Origin: Lepas anatifera
Lineage: Eukaryota; Arthropoda; Thecostraca; Lepadidae
DNA: 64,000 bases
Assembly: GCA_034440635.1 (NCBI GenBank)
Contig: JAOTON010002073.1
Location: 682,001-746,000 of the forward strand
Direction of reading: 5' to 3'
Shown here: one piece after another, positions 35,756 to 46,503 of the stretch
Position numbering within the stretch: the first letter of the stretch is position 1
How the letters are laid out: every line of letters starts with the position of its first letter
Program-made: the position numbers and the translations under genes
Notes under the pieces: generated by a model
The model's input: only the letters and a program-made list of their open reading frames with translations
What the model was told of the DNA's origin: nothing
Databases searched by the model: none

Positions 35756-37342
35756 GTTCAAACCAGAGATGCAAAAATCTCAAATCTGTCGGGCACTTTC
35801 AAAAAAGCCTCAAAACCTGTCGGGTGGTTAGGATAGGACTATTAAAATTGTTTAAAACCCATTCAATTGGTAAAATGTTACTACTCATTTTCCACATTCT
35901 TAATAGAAAATACTAAAATTAGCATAAAAAACTTCTAGTTTGGCACCAATGGATATCATTATCCTTATTTTTGTGCTCTGATCCTTATATGTGTGATATC
36001 CTTATTTTTCGTGCTCTGAAGCCGCCTATGACAAATCTAAGTGGAATGAAACAAGTCTATTAATTTTCAAAACTCTAGAACTGAGACTGTTCTTCGGGTT
36101 TTCAATTATCAGACGCGCTCAGGAAATTAAGGTTATCGGCAGAAACCTATAACAAATTGAATACCGAACCACCAATTCTCATTTTCTGGAGTCACCATTG
36201 GTAAAGGAAATTTATTATTGGATGTAATTTGGGATTTGTGGACGTACAGCATACAAATAGTGTGCGTCAAAGTCAGCTCGACTGGGTCTTGAATAAGACT
36301 CAGTCTTGAATTCAGATGATTTAGGTCACAGGTGGAAATATACAATAACATGAGAAGCAGCCCCCTTTTTTCAGTCCTCTGCAGCCGCCATTGACAAAAA
36401 TGCTGCACTAGAATAAGAATAAGTGATATTTTGTTATTATGTTACATAGTCCAGCCCAGAATACTTAAAAATATAGTTTGCAATGGAAGAAAGCTGACCT
36501 GGTTCCCATACCATGCGGTTACTTATGCCAGCTTCTGCAGATTTTCATGATTTCAGTTTTTTGGAGGTGGGAGGGGGTAATTTGGAAGGAACCCCCAAAA
36601 TGTATATATGGATTTTGCTCTGATGGCCAGACAAACAAGATTGGAGGGGTACTTTTTTGATATTCAAAAAAGTGTTTTTTAAGGATCATGGCTACTTGTA
36701 GTTGAATGCAAACATGTAATATTAGCTTTCCATGACTTTTGAAAGCAAGTTTACATGAATAATCCTAAATTTTGAAGCTGTTGGCTATTTCAAAGTTTTT
36801 CATGCATTGCCGTGCTCATTTCCATGAGGGTAGGTGGTTTAGAATCTGAAGTTAATGAGGCTAATAAATAACCTTAAATCAGTTAGATAGTAAATGTCAA
36901 ATAAATATCATGTTTCCAAGGAAGTTAAGAGTAAAAGGAATGAGTAAAGGTTGCACTAGGCTGTGTTTTTGTTATATCTTTGTCCCCTGGACATAGATCA
37001 TAGGCATATTTAGGTAAGTGAATAAAATGAAATGGGAGAAATAGGTTGGTACTTAAAACTCAAATTAATGTGGAAAGGTGAAGAGTTTTGTTTCTTTGGC
37101 ATCTACAAATCCACTGATGAAGGTATGCAACTTTTGTGGTTAATTCTGGATAAACAGGCATTGGATTTAAAAGAAGACGGAAGGGAAAATCAAATGTTTT
37201 AGTCTAATTTGACCAGTTTGCTGGTAAAATTCATTTTTCCCTTATTAATATCATTTAAAATTATTGATCAACAGTGAGCATAACATACTGTGTGGAAATA
37301 AATGTAAGCTGCCGAAATTACAACGAACACCATATCACTTAC

Positions 37343-37566
37343 TTGTTTTCTCCCCACACTGTTCTGATCTGCCCGCTGTTTGATCCATGCTTCAAAACGA
37401 CCTCCTTGGCCAAAACCACTGTTCCTGAACTTGCAGGGCAGCCCAGAATGCTTGATTCGCTGATGCTCCTTAAAAAAACGTTTTTCGCCAAATACCCACA
37501 TCCCTCAAATCCACATTTAAGCTTGACACGGGACGGTGGAAGGGGCTTCAGCTTAATCGGAGCCAT
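37343..37566 (-). pseudogene. Decayed C2H2 zinc-finger first exon inside the hAT-type element
   Basis: The minus-strand ATG at 37566 opens MAPIKLKPLPPSRVKLKCGF and reaches CGFEGCG. After a one-base shift the next frame reads VFGEKRFFKEHQRIKHS. Together they fit a C2H2 finger: Cys-x4-Cys, x3-Phe, x5-Phe, x2-His, x4-His. LPCKFRNSGFGQGGRFEAWI, next to it, looks like a second finger with lost Cys and His. The segment ends AAACAA then GTAAGT, a strong donor splice site (37342-37337). It could be host gene sequence captured by the transposon, or the element's own coding sequence. It is non-functional here. Confidence 0.5.
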
Positions 37567-37614
37567 TTATCAGCCCTTCAACTACGGACGATGAAATCCA
37601 AGCTCAAAGCTTAA

Positions 37615-38617
37615 CCCGCGCCCCACCGGGGTCCGGCGCCACCTTCGCCCCACCGGGGGGCCATCGATGGCCCCCTCTAACTCCGAAAATATGTGCGTTA
37701 GCGCAAATCTGCAAAGTGCAATAGAAAGCTCGCGTGAATTCAGTAAGAAATTACTTCCCATGTTTTAGTGCTCAGGTCAATGGTTTGACCTCCAGAGGTC
37801 AAATTAGGTCAAGATCGGCTATTTTCACTCAAATATGCAATGATTAAGCAAACTGGGCATAACTCTTATGTCATTAGAGCTATTGAGGCCTGGTAAAGTA
37901 CATTTGATAGCAAATTGCCAGTACTTTTTCCGCTATGTGGAACGTAAAGACCTCCCGCCAGTGGTTTGACCGCCAGAGGTCACCTCGTGACCTAATATGA
38001 CCTGGGTCACGAAAGGTCAAAAGTGACCTTGCCGTATATCACCTGAAAGCCAGTGACAAGACAAACACGATGGTGTTTGTTTAACCGCTCTAACTCAATT
38101 AGGTCAAAGTTATTGTCAAAATACTGTTTTTGACCTCTGGTGACCTTGGATGACCTTGGAAAAGTCAAGGGCAAATATGACCCTGGGATCCGTGAAAGGG
38201 TGTCCAAAAACGTTGTTCTGAGCAGTCTGAGTATTTGCAATCATTTTTGTGGCTTTTATATCATGAAATAGTTTTCCTCATGCTTTTCCAATGGGAGAGG
38301 TCGCCTCGTGACCTGACCTCAGGGCACGAAATCGAAAAATCCCGGATATCCTTGTAGACCCTGGAAGGGTCATGAGTGTGGAAGTTTCAAATTGATCGAC
38401 TTTGAAATGTAACTCTTACAGAGCTCTAAAGGTGAAGTGAGGTGACCTTGGTTGACCTCGTCTGGTGACCTGACCTTGGGTGACCCGGGGTAAAAATTTC
38501 AGGGATGATGGGAAAATGATGCAGTGAGAGGTGAGCCCTCAACCGCGGTGCTGCGCCTGTGTTTTCTGCTATCCCGGAAAACCTTAGGGGCCATCGATGG
38601 CCCCCCGGTGGGGCGGG
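37615..38617. mobile_element. TTAA-flanked (piggyBac-type) non-autonomous element, 1003 bp
   Basis: TTAA lies at both borders (37611-37614 and 38618-38621). The right inverted end CCCGCCCCACCGGGGGGCCA continues TCGATGGCCCC. The left end has the same module but with GCCCCACCGGGG duplicated (37619 and 37648), so the core CCCACCGGGGGGCCATCGAT sits 27 bp deeper. TTAA duplication plus CCC ends are piggyBac hallmarks. No coding frame is seen. Almost all the interior is a TGACCT/AGGTCA half-site array. It is nested in the hAT-type element. Confidence 0.75.
37774..38476. repeat. AGGTCA/TGACCT half-site array with 10-bp phasing
   Basis: I count 19 perfect hexamers: AGGTCA at 37774, 37796, 37806, 37977, 38014, 38101; TGACCT at 37786, 37988, 37998, 38024, 38131, 38141, 38151, 38309, 38314, 38443, 38453, 38466, 38471. 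About 0.3 would be expected by chance in 700 bp. Same-direction neighbours are repeatedly 10 bp apart (37796/37806, 37988/37998, 38131/38141/38151, 38443/38453), which is the DR4 layout bound by some nuclear-receptor dimers. Any regulatory role is inference. Confidence 0.75.
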
Positions 38618-38790
38618 TTAAGATGTATACCAAAGTAATGCAAGAGAAAAATAATCAAAAACACAACCTTGCAACGTATTGCCTCCGCCACACCACGGGA
38701 TTCTAGGGCCTTGGCCTCCGCCATATCCACAGCGCAACACACCTAACCGCAGGGCTGCTTTTCAAACCAGATACCTTTTACATCGGCTTT

Positions 38791-38826
38791 GCCGCAAGGG
38801 CGCTGTTCAAACAGCACCCTTGCGGC
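38791..38826. repeat. 17-bp stem hairpin
   Basis: GCCGCAAGGGCGCTGTT (38791-38807) is followed after two bases by its inverse AACAGCACCCTTGCGGC, with one mismatch. A second inverted pair, CGGCCTGTCGGGCC at 38898-38911 and 38942-38955, lies downstream and contains the subterminal CTGTCGGG word. Confidence 0.8.
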
Positions 38827-39320
38827 AGCGTTGAGCGTACTTCCAAACGAAGGAAACGAAGGAAACAACTGTTTTGCCTGTCTAAAGGCTTTTACGGCGG
38901 CCTGTCGGGCCAAGCTGTCGCGTGCTATGGAATACAAATCGGGCCCGACAGGCCGTTGAAGGAATTTTTCCAGCAGAGGATTTTCTGGGTGACGCTTAAA
39001 AGGCCCTCTGCACATAAGGCCCTCTATTCAAAGGTCCCTCGATTCATAAGTCCCTCGATTTTCCATCGGTTCTTGCCGCACACTGGCTTGATATGGGAGA
39101 GGTGCAAATTCATGAAAAACTTGTTGAGTGAAAGAGGTGACAATTCTAATATTGAGTTTCTTTAGAACAAAAAATATTTTCTGTTTCCTTTCAAGATTTT
39201 TTTTCTCACAGATTGTAAGATCTGTCGCAGGACCATACCGTGCCCTAGAATCTGTCGGGCACTTTATGACCCGAGAGCCCGACTTTTTGCAGCTCTGGTT
39301 CAAAACCGCTTGCTGCAAGG

Positions 39321-39460
39321 CAATGGCGGATCCAGGACCTCATTGGGCTCGAGCTCCGCCCTCTTTCTCCATCGCCTCGGAACAGCTTTCGGTTATGTAA
39401 TAGCTATAGACACTCTAACACTTCGGGGGACTTTAGTCCCCCCTCTTGCATCCACCGCTG
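39321..39460. mobile_element. hAT-type MITE, GGCGGATCCAG family (140 bp)
   Basis: The left end CAATGGCGGATCCAGG and the inverted right end CAGCGGTGGATGCAAG, with octamers CTGCAAGG and CTGGAACG (6 of 8 alike), mark an old insertion. Its interior matches the MITE at 28286-28442 (GGAACAGC, TATAGACACTCTAACA-like words). Confidence 0.65.
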
Positions 39461-39468
39461 CTGGAACG

Positions 39469-41680
39469 TACCCCCACCCCCGGGCTGTGTCCTATCATAG
39501 TTGGCTCAGAATGACACACTAGCGATTTCCCCGCTATAGTGATTGTGCCAGTCAACACTGCAATAACAGTCGCAAATCAAAGGAGATTCACGGCTGATAA
39601 AATCAAGATCATAATTTGGCTAGCACGCGCAGGATCCACAATTAAAATGCCAAACTGAGAATTCAGCAAGTAAAAAGCACACAAGTTATATTGTCCACAG
39701 AAAAAAAGAACCAATAGAGGAAAATATAATATTTTCCCGCTTCTCAAAACTTACCTAAAATTTTTCGGCGGACTCGGCCTTCCTCCGACGTCTGTATCGA
39801 CATGACACATTGCCCCGTTTTAGTTGCGTATGCCTCTTTGACACGAAGAGGCATTCAGCCAAGACAGTCTACAGGGAAGGTGGATACAAAATAGCAAAAA
39901 CATTACGATCAAACATGCAGACCGTTTGAAAAAGTAGGCCGGTTCAACATAAAAAGATTGGGGATTATGGCTTATATCATCCTAATATGGACCCTGTATT
40001 GATGAGGTTGAAAGCCACGTTACTCCGAGCGTATTACTGGCAAGAGACGCTACGAAACTGGCAGCAAACAGCCCGTTTGGATAAAGTATTTTCTGTGATT
40101 GGAAGATAAACTCATGAATTGAAGCATCTGTGAACAGCAGAAATTAGCGACGCAGGTTGTTCTTTCCCCATGGCTCGTCTACCTAAGCTTGACTCGAGAT
40201 GAGTTGAGCCGATAAAAAATAACTGCAAAAACGTCACGCTTTAATAGATAAGAAAGCACCCGCTCTCCCTGTCGCTCCACCCTAACATGTGTACAGGTTC
40301 GGCCGTCATTCTATACAATGCAAAACGTAATTTGCCGTTACCTTCGTAACCTGAGAACCTGGTGTCAAACCCTGTCGTCGCGATAGCAACAACACAGCCT
40401 ACGACCTGTCTACGAGCATAAATCAGCGCAGCGACAGACGGAATCTCCGGCAGAGCTGCAGCTCTGCCTGGTGTCACTCCTTCTCAGCTGGCGCCAGGGA
40501 CGCAGGGTGCGAACTGTGGCGCGACAGTTCGACAGTACAGCGCGACAGCCGCCCGACCGCCCGCCCCCACCCCGCGCCGCCTCGAGACCGGTGGCACGTT
40601 TCAACAAAAGTACGTCAGCCTCGCCCCCGCGGCCGACACCGGCGCGCTGCCCGCCGGCTATCCGTCAGAGCGAGTGACGCCGGCGACGCGGCGACGACGG
40701 ATGAGGGTGGTGTGACCGGAGACGTCCTCCGCCACCCCCGCCGCCGCCGCAAAAGACGGTGTCACACTGCTGCCCCTGCTCTCGGACGTTTTGCTGGTTG
40801 CTTTGCTTTATGATTCTGCACAGTGCATTGCATACTGCTCTTTTACAAGCGCTTTCATTTTTTCATCATATTTTGAACATGGAATCTCACCTAATTTGTA
40901 TGTTGGACGAAGCCCTGCATCAAGTCCGTTTTACGTCCAAGAGTCTGATCAACAAATGGATAAACAAAAGCTATAGCAAAGCACCCACAACCTAAATTGA
41001 GGCGGGAGCCAGAGAACGGGACCCGGCCACTGTTGATAACATAAAATCACTGTTTTATGACCCCTGTCGAGCCTCTCCGTTAGTATAGGTCACGAAACGG
41101 CGATAGCAGGGGGTTCTTCACAGAGTTCACACATCGGCCGCAGACCGGCTCAAACGGGGACCCAGCGAATATATACTGACAGTGTTGTTCATTGCAGAAT
41201 TTTATTTGCGATTCCACGATACTGAGATCGCGGACAACCCAAAATCGATCGCGAAATTTAGACTTAATTACATGAAATTCCGGGATCGCGCACTATTTTT
41301 TAATCTTAAATTCCGCGATTTTTAGTCTGCGATCCAACATTTTGACTCAACAAGTGGCACAAAATGTGGTGCATGGCACAACCAATCGATGCTTAACATG
41401 CGCACTGGAGGAGGAGGGCTCGGAGGCCCCCACCTATTTTTCCGAGGTGGCTGGAGAACCGCTCTAGCTAAAAACGATACTTGGCCATATTTGAGATAAT
41501 TTTGTGGCACGTTGATTGGTGAAATAATTGCGAAAAGCGGTCGAATTTTGTTTTTACCTACAGGTTTTCAAAATCAGACCTACATTTCAAGATCACCACA
41601 ATCCCGCGGTCGGACCAGTCCGCTTACAGTGGCGACCGATTGGGGACGTCATAACGCTATATAACTAGAATCATATATCA
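39469..41680. other. Gene-poor stretch
   Basis: No gene recognised apart from the CpG-rich block at 40.44-40.76 kb. Around 41.22-41.34 kb GATCGCG and CGCGAT words recur in an AT-rich context (ATCGATCGCGAAATT, CCGGGATCGCGCAC, CCGCGATTTTT). Confidence 0.35.
40440..40760. promoter_or_regulatory. CpG-rich island
   Basis: A roughly 320-bp CpG-dense block with CCGCCCCC and GCGACGACGG words. It is open in overlapping frames but has no recognisable protein. It is a candidate promoter by composition only. Confidence 0.35.
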
Positions 41681-41900
41681 AGGTCACCCTACATAAAGGT
41701 CAAATAAAAGGTCTAAAGTTACAGGCGAAGGTCATATCAGCACTTTTAAGGTCATTGACCCCAATGCTTCCGATAAAATGGCGTTACCCGGTCTGACGCA
41801 TGTTACGCTATGACGTCACAATAAAAGTAACTCAAGATTAAGGTCAAAGTCAAAGGTCAATCCTTACCTCATAGATCAATGACCTTAAATCAGCTGACTG
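41681..41900. repeat. AGGTCA cluster
   Basis: AGGTCA occurs at 41681 and 41697 and four more times up to about 41860 (GAAGGTCATAT, TTAAGGTCATTG, TTAAGGTCAAAG, AAAGGTCAATC), with TGACCT near 41880 and 41920. This is the third cluster of this hexamer in the window. No transposon ends were found around it. Confidence 0.55.
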
Positions 41901-41904
41901 CTGA

Positions 41905-42090
41905 GGGGGTGACCTGAGCTGAGGGGGCGGCCGTCCCTGTGCTTTGTGGCATGTTAAACTTTGGCTTCTAGATTCTTCATGATTCTAGATTCTGATGGCT
42001 TCATGGGAGTTGCTCGTTCGGGTGGTTGGGTCGGGGTCTCCGTGACTTGGTGACCTTAGTGAAACTCAGACTCCAAAAACTGAACTGCGA
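41905..42090 (+). mobile_element. tRNA-derived SINE family S2, body fragment
   Basis: GGGGGCGGCCGTCCCTGTGC, then TTTGTGGCATGTTAAACTTTGG and GGGAGTTGCTCGTTCGGGTG, match the minus-strand copy at 23030-23230. The tRNA head is missing. Divergence is moderate, with small insertions near 41975-41995. Confidence 0.7.
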
Positions 42091-42739
42091 GCAACTTGAA
42101 CAAATTTTATAAAAAAATTGATCATTTGCCAACAGATGTTGTTGGTTAAAGTATATAGAAAGTTGATCGATAACGAGTGTCTATACACTTCTGCAGATGG
42201 CAGGAATGTTCTTGACCAGTCTAACCATTTCCGCAGCTGACATGATGAACATCTTCTTTCTTATCCAGTGGTATACAAACCGCCTCCTTTCAACAGGTAT
42301 TCGTGTTGTAGCCCGATCTTCTAGACTGCCTCCCAAAAATCAACCCTGCCATCTTGCATGTTGACCAGCCCTGGGCAGGACAATAATATATTTTATTGGG
42401 CATCGCAGATATGACATTCAGCAGTTCGTCAATGGTAACAAGGGAAATTCTTAGGCTCCCAGCATTGTTTCTGAGCAAGCGTGAATCTAGCACCTCGCAT
42501 CCAGATCGCCTGAATTCCGAAGTTACCTTGTTTCTCGTGTCGTGGCCTCCCGAAGTGAAATATTTGTTTAGAATCATCTGGCGACAGCTTTGACAGCTGA
42601 GTTACAAATCCACGTTTTGAACCGATCACTGGCCTTAAGTTTTCGTTAAAACACAACTGCAGTGCGGTGCAACTACAATTACGCGATTGAATCCACCTGT
42701 GAGGCCCTACACTATTCACACTTGCAAGGAAAAGCAGGC

Positions 42740-43190
42740 CCGGTTGCCGGGTGTTCGGCGGGAGACGGCCATCACTCAGGCTGCCGCCGCGGCAGACAGC
42801 ACCGGCTCTGTCCTCGGCGCCAGACCGCTCCCATTACAACTCCATCAGGCTGCCAGCTCCACAGGTCCATCACGCAGAACAAAAGCCAGTGCCGCGTGCC
42901 TGCGCCGCCACCGCCGCCGCGCCGCAACGCCCCCGCGCCGTCCACTCGCTTACAAATGGGCCTGGCCCGGTGGCGCTCTCTAATTGGCACGCGCTGCCGA
43001 GGTCGCGACCCAAACCGCCCGCGGCCAAGCGCTTCCACATAGACGCCGCATTCCGACCGAGCGCTGGCGGGGGCGCGTCGGGCGCGTGCGTCGCGCCGCG
43101 AACACCGACACAACTGGCACGCCAAAATCCAACCCTAATGGATGTCACTCGTCGCCAATATTGGCTCGTAAAACCCGACAGGGCGCCTCG
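42740..43190. promoter_or_regulatory. CpG-rich island
   Basis: About 450 bp dense in CG, including GCCGCCACCGCCGCCGCG. Four frames are open on both strands, none with a recognised domain, so I treat it as composition. It is the largest CpG island in the window and the best place to look for a transcription start. Confidence 0.4.
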
Positions 43191-43199
43191 GGCTAGTAG

Positions 43200-46098
43200 C
43201 AGAATGTTGTGCTGTTAGTCTAAACCGTTGGGAATTCGAAGACAGCCATTCGTTCAGCAGGTACAAAATATCGTTCCATTTTGGGCAGGGATATGGATTT
43301 CAGAAAATTATTGGGGTTGCTGCATGCTACATGTAGGGGCATGCTGAAAATGGGCACCATGCCGTGAATAGGCACCATACATGAACGGCCACACACCTTC
43401 AATGATTACAATTTTTCGCCTAGTAAACGCAAATTTCACGAGTTTTTATATGAATCTGGTTTCTCATGTATCATGACATAGAAATAGCTCTCCTTGGTTC
43501 GAAATCGAAAATGAGATAATCATTGCATGGCATATTGCGCATGTTGTACAAAAATTATAAAGACTGCCTTCTGTGACTTCCTTTAAATTTTCACTTCATT
43601 GTTGATATATATTACAGACAATAAAGGAAATTATGAATGGTTCACTTGTGTGAATCCAGAAAAATTGAAATAATACGTTTTATAACCCAAATTTCTACAT
43701 GTGTTGTCATGAGACACACGAGGGAAAATTACGCAAGTCCCATAAGGGATGCTTGCGTAATTTTTCGATGCAAATATGTTTCGTTGCAAATATGTGCCTA
43801 CAATTAGAGACATAACAATTTCAGTTAAATAGATGAAACACTCCGTGACCGTTTCTGTGCGCTGGGATGCGTAAGGAAAATGCTTGGAATATGTCAAAGT
43901 TATTTTAGGTACTAATGTGGTTTTGTTTAATTTGAATTATTAGTTAAGCTCAATTGAATTTCTAAATTCCACCTGACAACACTGATTTATTAAGTTTAAT
44001 ATCCACATTAATGTCATCACTCTGATCTTATCGTCCCATATGGAGAAAAAAACATATGTAAAAAAACGAACTTAACTTCAAACCAGGAAAGTTGGGAAAG
44101 AGCACAGACAAGGTTAACGTCAGCAGAAGCCGACGACATCATCCAGGCTGCAGTTCTGGGCTCGTTAACGACCGCCATGCCCTTATTTAGCAGCACCATA
44201 CCAGTCTGGACTGCACCCCCGCAGTAAACCTGTGAGCCATAATACTGCCTTCTGAGGCCACTCCTAGTCATATGACGTTGAAAGATGACTTGTGCCCGGC
44301 TTCCAGGCTTAAACTTCGCTGAAAACGACCGCTGGATTCCGGGAAACCCGCTGCAGGACTGCTGACGCTGTCCAGCGCAATCGCACAGGGCTAATGGCGG
44401 ATCCAGAACTGGATTTGGTGTGGGGGGGGGGTGGGGGGCAGGCGGGCCAAAGCTGTGGCGACCAGACTGCAGGCACGTGAACGTGACAAGCCTACTCCCT
44501 CTGAAACATAAAGGAATGCCGACCTGATGATACGGACAGCTGAGAACGGTGAATACAGGCAGTGCATTCTAAAACGCCGTTTTCTTCTTCCAGTTTCACT
44601 ATCATACTTCTTAGGGACAGGAGGGTCAATACCTGCTTTGAAAATTCAGAGCCGTGTTACAGTCCCATCGACCTGTGCTGGGTCCACTGCTGCAGACAAG
44701 AATATGGGTCGGCTGCTGCTGGGCAGGCCAGCGCACACTGCAACGTCTGGTGACGTGCCGGCTCGGCGCATACTGACAGAGGTCTACAAATCCGGGTACG
44801 TTTGCAACGTGGATGGTTGCCAGATACCTGAGTTTGTTACGTATCTGAGTTTGTGGGGTTCCTGGTCTGTCACGTTTAAAACAGCATTGTATTGTTCTGT
44901 TCATAATCTGCAGATCAGACAGCATCATGTTGGGTCCTGGTAATTAGACGAAATGTCTCCAAACAGGAAGTGGTGTTCGCATTCAGTGGTGCTGATTCAA
45001 GCGGCCCATTTGGTGATGCACACTGCACAACTCTGAATCCAACAGGCACGCTTCGATTAGGGAAGGGTGTGGACAACTAAAATGAGCACAACCACTCTGC
45101 CCAACACGCAGTATGCCCAGGGTCACTGATAAGATGACAATCCTGATGCGTTAGGTTGCCGTAGCATAGTGTTTAGGACAAAATCGAACCTTCAGATCAC
45201 TCTCTGCACCAACACTGGGTGATTCCCAGGAAACAAGGGCGCCATACCCACCAAAAACTACAGTGTCATTGGCCTCCAGTAAAAGGACCCACCCACAATT
45301 CGGGTTTTAGCTAAAAACTGACAATAGTCGTAGCAGATAAAAAACTAGCAACATCCTGTTGAAGGGAGCAGAAAAATATTATGCAGAGTGACGAGAAAAG
45401 AACAGTGTTTTTCTGACTATCTGCAGGAGTTGGCACTTCCCACGCTCCTCTCACCTCCTCTCCATCAGGAGTGAGTATCAGTTACCACCGAACAGCTGGA
45501 GAGGGCTGTTAGACTGGGGAGGAGGGACGTGGGATACGTGCGTTAAAAAGAAGTACGCTTATGAAGCGCTGCTGCTTCGCAAATGCTTAGTTCTGACAGG
45601 AACAAAACAGGAAACCAGAGGTTTTGCGGCATCCTCAACGCGACTGATAGTTTAGTTCCCACCTCAAATCCCATGACGACATTATACTCCTTTCAACAAA
45701 GGCTAGTGGTCTGCAGTTGGTAATTTCTGGATAACCTTCTCAAAAAGCGCCACTGCGAGCGGCAACTTGTACCGAGTGAGACAAGCCAAGCAAACAACAG
45801 CGCAAACATACACCAGATACCATGAAGTGGCCGTACCAAACGTGCTTAAACATTTCTTACAATTATGTGGCTCTTGTCCAATGGGATAGGGTCGTAAACC
45901 TACCCTTTGTGATGGAGCAAAGTGAAGTTTTAATATATTCTAGAATTCAACAGAAAAAAACGATGATAATCATTGATGCCTGACTATTTGCATGGAAGAA
46001 GATGAGTGTTTAAAGCATTGACATTGCAAAAATTAGAACGCATCGAGCTAAAAAGTCCCTTATAACGTCAGCCGTCATCACAGGGTCCGTGTTGCCAT
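43200..46098. other. Gene-poor stretch
   Basis: No gene recognised. At 44393 GGCTAATGGCGGATCCAGAA, then a G run, is an unpaired hAT MITE end. A 138-codon frame at 44527-44943 matches nothing I know. Confidence 0.35.
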
Positions 46099-46106
46099 AC
46101 CTCCCC

Positions 46107-46495
46107 CAGTGGTGGATCTAGCCGGTCGGTTTGGGAGGGGCAAACCAAAGTCAAAAATCGAAAAGCAAAAAAAAAAGAAGAAAAGTCAAGCCGTGAAAAC
46201 TGCGCTACAATATTACTTGCCGGTATAGTTTTCGGTATTTGAGGCAAAAAAACGTCACAGGATGAAACAATATGGGCTCGAGATACTTTTTCCAGTCCGA
46301 GGCCTAATATTTACACTGAACTTAACTGGTTCTGTTTGAAGTTGAGACTTAAAGCACCAAAATCTTGCTTATAAACTAAAAAACAGTCGGGGAAAAAAGG
46401 TCGACCACTTTGGGGGGGGCAAATACATAGTTTTGCCCCGAGCTTTTCCGTTTGGGAGGGCAAATGCCTTGTTCGCCCCCTTGGATCTGCCACTG
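46107..46495. mobile_element. hAT-type MITE with perfect target duplication (389 bp)
   Basis: The left end CAGTGGTGGATCTAGCCGG and the inverted right end CAGTGGCAGATCCAAGGGGG are flanked by ACCTCCCC on both sides (46099-46106 and 46496-46503), a perfect 8-bp duplication. The interior is rich in GGGGCAAA words near both ends, probably subterminal repeats. Non-coding. Confidence 0.9.
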
Positions 46496-46503
46496 ACCTC
46501 CCC

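Larger units (their letters stand above)
35764..39297. mobile_element. Second large hAT-type element (3.5 kb), non-autonomous
   Basis: The left end CAGAGATGCAAAAA (35764) and the right end TTTTTGCAGCTCTG (39297) are inverted with one mismatch and lie between GTTCAAAC (35756-35763) and GTTCAAAA (39298-39305), 7 of 8 alike. CTGTCGGG words recur just inside both ends (35786 and 35817; 38902, 38943 inverted, and 39252), as hAT subterminal binding repeats do. No transposase is present. The interior holds a nested 1-kb TTAA element, a decayed zinc-finger exon and palindromes near the right end. Confidence 0.75.

Noticed and set aside
42180..42300. Possible plus-strand exon (TTCTGCAG, then MAGMFLTSLTISAADMMNIF)
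   Set aside because: Two frames are equally protein-like and the donor GTATTC is weak; not enough to call.
44527..44943. 138-codon plus-strand frame
   Set aside because: No recognised family and an overlapping open frame on the minus strand; not supported as a gene.
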